Below, piece by piece: positions 1-5,936 of a stretch of 19,738 nt of DNA; within the stretch, counting starts at the first letter, position 1; each line of letters starts with the position of its first letter. Origin of the DNA: Patescibacteria group bacterium (GTDB lineage: Bacteria; Patescibacteriota; Microgenomatia; Levybacterales; UBA12049); NCBI GenBank assembly GCA_023485715.1, contig JAMCZG010000053.1:1-19738 (forward strand), in the 5' to 3' direction. Both the position numbers and the translations under genes were made by a program. The notes below the pieces were generated by a model. It did no database searches. It saw only the letters and a program-made list of their open reading frames with translations, and had not been told where the DNA came from.

Positions 1-347
1 TTGTTTTTATTGCTTTTGCCCTGGCAACTTTTGCGCCATATAATTTTCATTACCGGATAAGCACAGAAGGCATAACGCTCGAAGACCATTATTATCTCTG
101 GCAGGAGCTTTATGATTTTTATTTTAAAAAAACTCACGGAATCGATGTATTGCATGTAAGGACGCGTGCTTTTTTACCCGGAGAACTTACGATAACGCTG
201 GGTGAAGTTACTAAAGAACACGTAAAAGGGGTTTTATTGCCTTATCTTCCCTACCGGGAGGTTATTAAAAAAACTTTTATGGAAAAATCAGGAGATTGGC
301 TTACACATAATTTTCCTCTCGAAAAAAACCGCGCCGCGTCTAAATAA
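1..347 (+). CDS. Membrane-associated hypothetical protein, 3' part
   Basis: The 5' end lies outside the window. The reading frame is open from position 3 and ends with TAA at 345-347, leaving 114 visible codons, so the first ATG in frame (150) is almost certainly internal. The visible part begins with a hydrophobic stretch (VFIAFALATFAPYNF), probably the end of a membrane helix. A soluble part follows that is rich in aromatic residues and alternates beta-like segments, with YLWQELYDFYF near visible residue 35. The pattern of a membrane helix followed by a short beta-rich domain is reminiscent of bacterial PH-like domains, but that is only an impression. I do not recognise the family. The gene is followed by a tRNA cluster on the same strand with its own likely promoter. 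Confidence 0.75.
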   Translation, partial: VFIAFALATFAPYNFHYRISTEGITLEDHYYLWQELYDFYFKKTHGIDVLHVRTRAFLPGELTITLGEVTKEHVKGVLLPYLPYREVIKKTFMEKSGDWLTHNFPLEKNRAASK

Positions 348-348
348 T

Positions 349-377
349 TTGCTTCGAAGGTTGTAATCGGCTAAAAT
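349..377 (+). promoter_or_regulatory. Likely promoter of the tRNA cluster
   Basis: TTGCTT (349-354) and TAAAAT (372-377) are separated by 17 nt and lie just after the stop codon of the upstream gene. Transcription would begin near 384-385, about 5 nt before the first tRNA. Assigned by match to sigma-70-type hexamers and by position only. Confidence 0.5.
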
Positions 378-389
378 ACAAATTGATTT

Positions 390-465
390 GTGCCCGTAGT
401 TCAATGGATAGAACACAACGTTGCGGACGTTGCGGTTGGAGGTTCGATTCCTCTCGGGCACGCCA
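390..465 (+). tRNA. tRNA-Arg(GCG), CCA encoded
   Basis: A full cloverleaf can be drawn. Acceptor stem GTGCCCG (390-396) pairs with CGGGCAC (455-461). The D stem is GTTC/GAAC, the anticodon stem CAACG/CGTTG with loop TTGCGGA (421-427), and the T arm GGAGG-TTCGATT-CCTCT. The discriminator base is G462 and CCA is encoded at 463-465. The anticodon is GCG, reading CGC and CGU. The GGA motif in the D loop places an A at position 20, the known arginine identity element. Most bacteria read these codons with ACG deaminated to ICG, so a GCG anticodon is unusual. Confidence 0.93.
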
Positions 466-474
466 GAATCGAAA

Positions 475-559
475 GGAGGGTTCGCATAGTGGACAATTGC
501 ACGAGTTTCGAAAACTCGAGGCCGAAAGGCCTACACAGGTTCGAATCCTGTACCCTCCG
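475..559 (+). tRNA. tRNA-Ser(CGA)
   Basis: Acceptor GGAGGGT (475-481) pairs with ACCCTCC (552-558). The anticodon stem CGAGT/ACTCG encloses loop TTCGAAA (507-513), giving anticodon CGA for the UCG codon. A long variable arm (AGGCC-GAAA-GGCCT, 519-532) is the class II hallmark of serine tRNAs. The T arm is ACAGG-TTCGAAT-CCTGT and the discriminator is G559. CCA is not encoded. Confidence 0.94.
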
Positions 560-569
560 CCTTTTAGTT

Positions 570-642
570 GCGCCTGTGGCTCAATGGATAGAGCACGAGA
601 TTCCGGATCTTGAGATTGGAGGTTCGAATCCTCTCAGGCGCG
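570..642 (+). tRNA. tRNA-Arg(CCG)
   Basis: Acceptor GCGCCTG (570-576) pairs with CAGGCGC (635-641). The D stem is GCTC/GAGC, and the anticodon stem CGAGA/TCTTG (one G-T pair) encloses TTCCGGA (601-607), so the anticodon CCG reads CGG. The T arm is GGAGG-TTCGAAT-CCTCT and the discriminator is G642. CCA is not encoded. The D loop carries the same A20-type GGA motif as the first arginine tRNA. It lies 11 nt after the serine tRNA and 13 nt before the NUDIX gene, so all are probably on one transcript. Confidence 0.94.
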
Positions 643-655
643 CAAAAATATAAAT

Positions 656-1078
656 ATGAAATTTGAATTTTCAGCCGGCGGGGTACTTTATAAAAGAGAA
701 AAGGATAAAATTTTGATTCTTGTGGCCCAGCATTCACAACACCACGGGTGGGTGTTTCCGAAAGGACTTATCGGAGACACGATTAAAGGCGAAAAAAAAG
801 AGGAAACGGCGGTAAGAGAAGTCGAAGAAGAAACGGGAATTTTGGGGAAGATCGAAAAAGAGCTAAATCCCGTTACGTATTGGTACCAATTTAAGGGTGA
901 AAAAATAAAAAAAACAGTGTATTATTTCTTAATGCGATACGTATCGGGGGATACCACAAAGCACGACGATGAAATGGAAAACGTGGAATGGCTCGATTTC
1001 AACGAGGCTGGAAAAAGACTGACGTATAAATCAGATAAAAGGGTTTGGGAAGAAGCCAAATCAATGTTGAATTTGTAA
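656..1078 (+). CDS. NUDIX hydrolase (MutT/Ap4A hydrolase-like)
   Basis: This 140-residue protein is a single NUDIX domain. The Nudix box G-x5-E-x7-REVxEExGU is complete at residues 40-62, with G40, E46, R54, E55, E58, E59 and G61 in place to bind the metal that drives hydrolysis of a nucleoside diphosphate linked to another group. The N-terminal SAGGVLY strand and the WVFPKG motif before the box resemble small housecleaning enzymes that act on dinucleoside polyphosphates or oxidised nucleotides, but the substrate cannot be read from sequence. The length is typical. The ATG is 13 nt after tRNA-Arg(CCG) with no ribosome-binding site, so the gene is probably transcribed with the tRNAs. It is soluble and cytoplasmic. 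Confidence 0.93.
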   Translation: MKFEFSAGGVLYKREKDKILILVAQHSQHHGWVFPKGLIGDTIKGEKKEETAVREVEEETGILGKIEKELNPVTYWYQFKGEKIKKTVYYFLMRYVSGDTTKHDDEMENVEWLDFNEAGKRLTYKSDKRVWEEAKSMLNL

Positions 1079-1090
1079 CTAATTCATTTT

Positions 1091-1177
1091 GGAGGGATCG
1101 CATAGTGGTCTAGTGCGTTCGCTTGGAGAGCGAATATCCGGGAAACCGGATCGGGAGTTCAAATCTCCCTCCCTCCG
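1091..1177 (+). tRNA. tRNA-Ser(GGA)
   Basis: Acceptor GGAGGGA (1091-1097) pairs with TCCCTCC (1170-1176). The anticodon stem TTCGC/GCGAA encloses TTGGAGA (1123-1129), so the anticodon GGA reads UCC and UCU. A long variable arm (stem ATCCGG/CCGGAT around GAAA) confirms the class II serine type. The T arm is GGGAG-TTCAAAT-CTCCC and the discriminator is G1177. CCA is not encoded. The gene starts 12 nt after the NUDIX stop codon. Confidence 0.94.
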
Positions 1178-1195
1178 CAAAAAATTGTATTCCGC

Positions 1196-1224
1196 TTGAC
1201 AAGATTTTGTAAATATATCAAACT
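1196..1224 (+). promoter_or_regulatory. Leaderless-type promoter of the VirB6-like gene
   Basis: A perfect TTGACA lies at 1196-1201, 36 nt before the ATG, the same distance as at the stronger promoter in front of 8867. With a 17-nt spacer the -10 would be CAAACT (1219-1224), a weak match. The better hexamer TAGAAT (1224-1229) would need a 22-nt spacer and would touch the start codon. The -35 box is convincing; the -10 is not certain. Confidence 0.45.
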
Positions 1225-1231
1225 AGAATAG

Positions 1232-2854
1232 ATGAAAATCGTTGCCCGGATTGTCTCTGTTTTTTTTCTATCTTTTATCTTCTATATCCTATCTTTTATC
1301 ACGCCCTCATATGCCCAATCCCAAACTTACCAAACTAATCAATTTATAACCCCGAATACTAACCCTGATGTGCCTAAAAATCTTAGTACGTGGACACAAA
1401 GCTTAATGATCGAAGTTGTTTCGGCGATGAATTGCCAATTAGCCGGAGTTGACCCGATAAGCCCGACCAGGAAGTGTCTGGGCATAGTACCATCGACAGG
1501 AAAAATCGGCTTTGTCCAAAACGATAGTGGTGGCGTAATCGGGCTTGTCGGCAATATGATCACTACTCTGTATACACCCCAGCTTCACACGGGTGATTAT
1601 GTGAGTTACCTCGCCAGTAATTTCGGCGTAGTAAAGTCTGCTTACGCCCAGAAAACAGGATATGCCGGCCTCGAACCGTTAATGAAAATTTGGACTAAGT
1701 TTAGAGACATCGTTTATTTAATATTTATCCTTATTTTTATCGTCATCGGACTAATGATAATGCTACGCGTAAAAATCGATCCAAGAACTGTTATGTCGAT
1801 CCAAAACCAGCTTCCAAAAATTATAATCGCACTAATCCTTGTGACCTTTTCCTACGCGATCGCAGGATTTCTAATCGATATTATGTGGGTTTTGCTTTAT
1901 CTTATGATTAGCCTTTTTGCATCCATCGATCCAAGTATTGTCCCTGCGACTGTAACGGCTAAGCTTTATGATAATCCTATAGGTTTTATCGAAAGTGTTT
2001 TTATTGAACACGGGGGAGGAATTTTCGGAATAGCATATACCACCGCTGGGGGGTTTCAGGAGGTAGTTAGATCCGTGGTCAAAAGTACCGTTGACAATAG
2101 CGATGTCGGATGGGTTATTACGAAATTATCATATCTCCCAAATCTTCATCTTGTTATAAAATGCGCAATTGAATCTATAGGTCCTGGTAGCTTTGATACT
2201 TGTTATAAAGAAGATCTTGCTACTCAAACAGCCGCCATCGCCTGGGCATTCGGTTATTTAATAATATTAATCGCGATTTTGTGGGCGCTGCTTCGCGTGT
2301 GGTTTAAATTGCTAATCGCCTATGTCGCAATTCTTTTGGATGTTGTTTTAGCGCCTTTATGGATAGTTGCGGGCGTTGTCCCGGCAGTCGGAGGAAGAGG
2401 GTTTGGATCCTGGCTTCGGCATTTCCTTTCATATCTTTTGGCTTTCCCAACAGTGTTAGCTCTTTTGTTAATCGGAAAAGTGATCATGAACGGCTTTAAT
2501 GAAGCCTCCAAAACCCAATACGTATTCACCCCGCCGTTTTTAGGTTTTTCTGGCGAACCCGATGCGCTGGGAGCCTTAATCGGATTCGGAATTATTTTAA
2601 TGGTTCCGCGGGCCGTAAACTATATGCAGGCTGCGCTTAAGCCGCCCAAGATCGACCTCACCCCGATTACATCTGCACTCGGAGCCGGAGCAGGAGTCGT
2701 CGGGAGTGGAACTAGTAAAACGTTTGGAAGATTAACACAACCGGAAAATAAACAAACCGGAGCTCCGGAAGGAGTATTAAGACGCCTCGCACTAGGCCAG
2801 AAGGGCGGATGGAGAAGAAGATGGACAGGATCGGCAGGCTCCAGTAAGACCTAA
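1232..2854 (+). CDS. VirB6/TrbL-like T4SS membrane channel protein
   Basis: A 540-residue polytopic membrane protein. Residues 1-28 form a signal peptide (hydrophobic core about 7-24, then PSYAQS). After an extracytoplasmic segment (30-150) come membrane segments at about 156-178, 196-228, 334-356, 358-382, 398-418 and 446-458. The stretch LPKIIIALILVTFSYAIAG (194-212) and the later Trp/Pro/Gly-rich helices are typical of the VirB6/TrbL-like proteins of CPR genomes. In T4SS, VirB6 forms part of the inner-membrane channel. The C-terminal tail (465-540) is cytosolic-looking, rich in Gly and Pro, and ends in a basic patch (LRRLALGQKGGWRRR, 516-530). No relaxase or coupling protein is adjacent, so the transported substrate is unknown. 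Assigned by topology and remembered family pattern; VirB6 families diverge strongly. Confidence 0.75.
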   Translation: MKIVARIVSVFFLSFIFYILSFITPSYAQSQTYQTNQFITPNTNPDVPKNLSTWTQSLMIEVVSAMNCQLAGVDPISPTRKCLGIVPSTGKIGFVQNDSGGVIGLVGNMITTLYTPQLHTGDYVSYLASNFGVVKSAYAQKTGYAGLEPLMKIWTKFRDIVYLIFILIFIVIGLMIMLRVKIDPRTVMSIQNQLPKIIIALILVTFSYAIAGFLIDIMWVLLYLMISLFASIDPSIVPATVTAKLYDNPIGFIESVFIEHGGGIFGIAYTTAGGFQEVVRSVVKSTVDNSDVGWVITKLSYLPNLHLVIKCAIESIGPGSFDTCYKEDLATQTAAIAWAFGYLIILIAILWALLRVWFKLLIAYVAILLDVVLAPLWIVAGVVPAVGGRGFGSWLRHFLSYLLAFPTVLALLLIGKVIMNGFNEASKTQYVFTPPFLGFSGEPDALGALIGFGIILMVPRAVNYMQAALKPPKIDLTPITSALGAGAGVVGSGTSKTFGRLTQPENKQTGAPEGVLRRLALGQKGGWRRRWTGSAGSSKT

Positions 2855-2867
2855 TATTGTTTATAAA

Positions 2868-3005
2868 ATGTCAAAGGAATCGTATTTAAATAAAAATACA
2901 ATTCAAGAAAAACCTGAAAGTTTAAAAAAACGAATTCTTTTAGGTAAAGTGGGTTCTAAAAGAAGAAGAATTGCCGGCTTACTTTCCACCGCTACTACCA
3001 GTTAA
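2868..3005 (+). CDS. Small basic ORF resembling the VirB6-like tail
   Basis: ATG at 2868 and TAA at 3003-3005 give 45 residues. The ORF starts 13 nt after the channel gene and overlaps the last 27 nt of the convergent 954-residue gene. Its middle (PESLKKRILLGKVGSKRRR, residues 16-34) lines up with the tail of the preceding protein (PEGVLRRLALGQKGGWRRR, residues 512-530): both have PE, a Lys/Arg pair, an L-x-L-G-like step, a Gly and then RRR. That resemblance is the main reason for calling it; a chance ORF is the alternative. There is no membrane segment and no ribosome-binding site. The function is unknown, and a partial tail duplication is possible. Confidence 0.4.
   Translation: MSKESYLNKNTIQEKPESLKKRILLGKVGSKRRRIAGLLSTATTS
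2924..2964 (-). terminator. Possible intrinsic terminator of the 954-residue gene
   Basis: Read on the minus strand, TTCTTTTAG (from 2964) pairs with CTAAAAGAA (ending 2935) over 9 bp around a 12-nt loop. After TTCG there is a run of seven T (2930-2924). It lies 15-55 nt past the stop codon. The stem is A/T-rich and weak, so the call is tentative. Confidence 0.35.
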
Positions 3006-5843
3006 GGATTTAAAGAATTGTTTGGCCCCTGCTGTAACTCCTGCGGCCAGACCTCCAAGAACACCGTATCTTGTCTCCTCTGCCCATAGTTTACCAGAAG
3101 ATGCGTTTCCGATTTTTGCGATCCTTTTCCATTCGTCTTTAGAGAAAAAAGGCGCCGAAATAACCACATTTCCGCCTTCCGTCTCTTCGATTTTCGCCGG
3201 AAATTTAGCAAAATACTGCTGGATAAGTTCTATAGTCCCCATCCTAAACCGCGTGTATCCCGGAACTTTCCACTGCCTATGAGCGTACAATTCTTTTCCG
3301 ATTATATAGCCAAAAACATTTCTTCCCATTTGTTTTAAGGTTCCGTCTTTGTAGTAGGCATCACCAAAAATATCCTTTCTGTCAAACATTCTCATCCCGG
3401 TTTCCCCTTTTGAGTCGTCTTCTTTTCCGGCGATTTCCTCTGAAAACATAAGGTTTTTTAATTTGCTCGTGCCAAAAACCAAATTTCCCTTTTCATCCGT
3501 CCACCAAGCTCTTTCATTCTTCTGCCACAGTAATTCCGGAAGATCAAAAGTGTAGCGGATATCATGCCAAACCGAGGTCATAATTTTATCTGCCTCTTTC
3601 GGATCAAAATGGAGCCTTCCGTATTGATCCACCGTAAATAATTTGTCAAAATTCATCCCGTGTTCTCTCAGGACAAAATTAAATACTTTAAATCCATTGA
3701 GTATGTGGTCCACGGCAAACTGTCTCTGCGCGTATCCCTCGCACTCAAATTCCTCAATCTCTTTACCTTCTATATCAATTTTGTCCCCTTCTCCTCCCTG
3801 GAGTAACTCGAGAAGAGAAACCGGATGGGACGGATCACTGTCTTTTTCACCCTTAATTCCTTCCCAGAAATTAACACCGAGCCTTTTAATTCCAAAAACA
3901 GTAAATATTTCTCCTAAAATTCCCCTTCCCCGCGCCTGCCGCAATCGGTAGTCTTTTGTGTTTTGGAGGTTGGACCATTTGTCAAACCCGATCGCTTTCG
4001 TGTCATTTCGCGCGCTGATCCCAGTCCAATAAGTCATCGAATAAGCAAAAGCCTGTATATACTTTGCGTCGTCGCTACTTAAGTTCTCTGTACCTCTTAC
4101 GGTCTCTGCCAAAGCGTCGTTTACAAGACTTATTATGAATTGGTCCTTCTTCGGTGCATTGTAAATATTTAAGGCTTCTTTGGCCTTCTTGTCTGTTTCC
4201 ACTCCTCTAAATTTAGAATACACATCAAGAGCAAATTTCTTTCTGTCCCCGTAAAAGTCGTTTACATTCAAATTGTCGCTTGCGGCCTGGTCTTTTATAA
4301 GCGAAAAAAACCTGTCCCTGTTTTCGTCGTCCATTAAGCTAAAATCCTTTTTTTCTTTCGGATCTAGATGCCTTGACTTAAATTCATGCTCTACAATATC
4401 TGCCTTGTCTTTATATTTGCCCGCTAAAAGCTGAAGCGCGATCGACCCGTAAAACCGGTCTTTTCCTTTATCGTTTAAGGCTTTTTCAAACATATTACCC
4501 CCCTGCACATCTTCCGGGGCCTCGATTTCCGACATGTAGTAATACGAAAGAAGAAGTCTTCTCATGGCTTTCCCGAGGCTTCCCTGCCGAACTCCTTCCT
4601 TAGCCAGCCGGCTCTCGTCTTTATTGATAAATAAATCCAATTCGTCTTTGTCGATCTTTGGAAATTTCAAAAGCCTTAACAATCTGTCTTTTGTCTTGGT
4701 AAATACATTAAAATAATGAATCTCTGCGATCGCTTTTTGCAATTGATCCTCTATGCCCATTACGGTCCTGTATTTTACGTCGAATATGTGTGATTTTTGC
4801 GAAAGCCATACCTCGTAAAAGATCTGCTCTTTTAATTTTTCGTACACGTCTTCCCTTTTGTAGTCCCAATATGTAGCCGTCTCACCTGTTGGCTCACCCT
4901 TTTCTGACATTTCGCCGGCGATCTTTGGGATTCTTTTCATAAAATATCTCGGTGTATCGTACATTTCTCCGAAAGATATCGACCTATAAAGCATCGGAAT
5001 CGAAATCATCGAAAACAGGTTTATCTCCTCATCCGGATTTTGTTCGCGGTAGTACACGATCCTGCTTCTGATCCATGCCAGGAAATTCTCCTGGACTAAT
5101 TCGCCTTTTTCGTTGATTAGCTCGTACTCGTTTCCGGTTTTCCATTTGTCTTGTTCTGTTTCCATTATTAATTCGGCAAGGTCTTCAAGACACTTTGGAA
5201 TTTCTTCTCTTCTTTCTTTTGCTTTGCTTTTTTCGGAATAATACTTGATTACTTTTTCGGCCAAAACCGCGGCTTCGCCTTTTATTTCGAGCGGATTTTG
5301 TGAGCCCCTAAGGGCGTCGACCACATCGCTAAAAGACCTTTGTTCGTCATAGGAACCCTTCCGTTCGTACTCGTTCTTATTTATATCCCTGATTCTTTCT
5401 GTGTGTTTTAATAGTTTTTCGAGCTCTTCCTTAATGGACCCTAAATCGTCGAGTCTTGCGATCTTATCTGCGATTACCCGTATGTCTTCCTGATATACTC
5501 CAATTAGCTCTCTTTCCCGTTCTTTTTTTTCTTGATACTCCCTATCTAGCGGGTCGTTTCTTTGTCTTTCTTTTCTGCGTCCTTCTCTTATTTTCTTATC
5601 GTCGTCGTCTTGTTCTCCTCCTGTAATATTATTTAACCCGCTTTCAAGTTCTCCTCCCTCTTGAGGACCACTTGGATCTTTCTTTTCTGTTTGTTCGGGC
5701 CTTAAAGCACCAGAGCCCTCTGGGCCTATGTTTTGTCTTTCTCCTTTGTCTTCCATATCAAAATCTCTAGTATCAGAATACGAAGATTCGCCTGTTTTTG
5801 TCAAATCTTTTTCACTCGGTCTTATCGGTTCTTGTTCTTTCAT
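2979..5843 (-). CDS. Large soluble protein of unknown function (954 aa)
   Basis: I do not recognise this protein. Residues 1-90 are acidic, rich in Gly, Pro and Ser, and probably disordered, ending in a run of four Asp (80-83). Residues 90-160 are strongly charged and helical, probably coiled coil. The remaining ~790 residues look globular, rich in Lys, Glu, Tyr and Phe, with no membrane helix until a Gly-rich amphipathic C-terminus (YGVLGGLAAGVTAGAKQFF). No P-loop, nuclease or protease motif was seen. It sits between the channel gene and the regulator gene and is transcribed divergently from the latter. On the minus strand a TAAACT (5856-5851) lies 7 nt before the ATG, the usual spacing for a leaderless start here, but no good -35 precedes it. 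A cytoplasmic partner, substrate or effector of the apparatus is an inference from position only. Confidence 0.85.
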   Translation of the reverse strand: MKEQEPIRPSEKDLTKTGESSYSDTRDFDMEDKGERQNIGPEGSGALRPEQTEKKDPSGPQEGGELESGLNNITGGEQDDDDKKIREGRRKERQRNDPLDREYQEKKERERELIGVYQEDIRVIADKIARLDDLGSIKEELEKLLKHTERIRDINKNEYERKGSYDEQRSFSDVVDALRGSQNPLEIKGEAAVLAEKVIKYYSEKSKAKERREEIPKCLEDLAELIMETEQDKWKTGNEYELINEKGELVQENFLAWIRSRIVYYREQNPDEEINLFSMISIPMLYRSISFGEMYDTPRYFMKRIPKIAGEMSEKGEPTGETATYWDYKREDVYEKLKEQIFYEVWLSQKSHIFDVKYRTVMGIEDQLQKAIAEIHYFNVFTKTKDRLLRLLKFPKIDKDELDLFINKDESRLAKEGVRQGSLGKAMRRLLLSYYYMSEIEAPEDVQGGNMFEKALNDKGKDRFYGSIALQLLAGKYKDKADIVEHEFKSRHLDPKEKKDFSLMDDENRDRFFSLIKDQAASDNLNVNDFYGDRKKFALDVYSKFRGVETDKKAKEALNIYNAPKKDQFIISLVNDALAETVRGTENLSSDDAKYIQAFAYSMTYWTGISARNDTKAIGFDKWSNLQNTKDYRLRQARGRGILGEIFTVFGIKRLGVNFWEGIKGEKDSDPSHPVSLLELLQGGEGDKIDIEGKEIEEFECEGYAQRQFAVDHILNGFKVFNFVLREHGMNFDKLFTVDQYGRLHFDPKEADKIMTSVWHDIRYTFDLPELLWQKNERAWWTDEKGNLVFGTSKLKNLMFSEEIAGKEDDSKGETGMRMFDRKDIFGDAYYKDGTLKQMGRNVFGYIIGKELYAHRQWKVPGYTRFRMGTIELIQQYFAKFPAKIEETEGGNVVISAPFFSKDEWKRIAKIGNASSGKLWAEETRYGVLGGLAAGVTAGAKQFFKSLTGSSGGK

Positions 5844-5877
5844 GTTACGCAGTTTAGAAGAAAAGTCCCGATCGAGC

Positions 5878-5907
5878 TTGACGTTTGGATTACAAACACG
5901 TTACAAT
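5878..5907 (+). promoter_or_regulatory. Candidate promoter of the ATPase-winged-helix regulator
   Basis: TTGACG (5878-5883) and TACAAT (5902-5907) are 18 nt apart and would start a transcript near 5914 with a leader of about 23 nt. A second possibility uses the leaderless geometry seen elsewhere: CAAAAT (5924-5929) ends 7 nt before the ATG, with only TTACAA (5901-5906) as its -35. The two models place the 11-bp repeats on the core promoter (repression) or just upstream of the -10 (activation). Confidence 0.45.
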
Positions 5908-5921
5908 ATGATTACACATAA
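5889..5921 (+). repeat. Three direct repeats at 11-bp spacing, probable operator
   Basis: Three adjoining 11-bp units read ATTACAAACAC (5889-5899), GTTACAATATG (5900-5910) and ATTACACATAA (5911-5921). All share TTACA at the same phase. OmpR/PhoB-family proteins are known to bind as head-to-tail dimers to direct repeats spaced about 11 bp, and the downstream gene encodes such a winged helix. The repeats lie in the 93-nt gap between divergent genes, so they may control both. The array is seen in the sequence; binding is inferred. Confidence 0.6.
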
Positions 5922-5936
5922 ATCAAAATTTTAGTT

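Noticed and set aside
150..347. A 65-codon gene starting at ATG 150
   Set aside because: The frame is open to the window edge with a consistent protein pattern upstream, so this is the end of a longer gene.
383..653. Two overlapping plus-strand ORFs of 76 and 87 codons
   Set aside because: They run through the three tRNA genes; translated repeats such as VQWIEH are the known artefact of reading tRNA sequence as protein.
1091..1177. tRNA-Ser(GGA) as an attachment site of an integrated element carrying the T4SS
   Set aside because: No integrase or relaxase is present, and I found no repeat of the tRNA 3' end further along the window.
1224..1229. TAGAAT as the -10 box of the VirB6-like gene
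   Set aside because: It would need a 22-nt spacer from TTGACA and would put the transcript start inside the coding region; kept only as an alternative.
3002..3951. Plus-strand ORFs of about 100 codons within the 954-residue gene
   Set aside because: Antisense shadows with biased Ser/Pro composition and no promoter.
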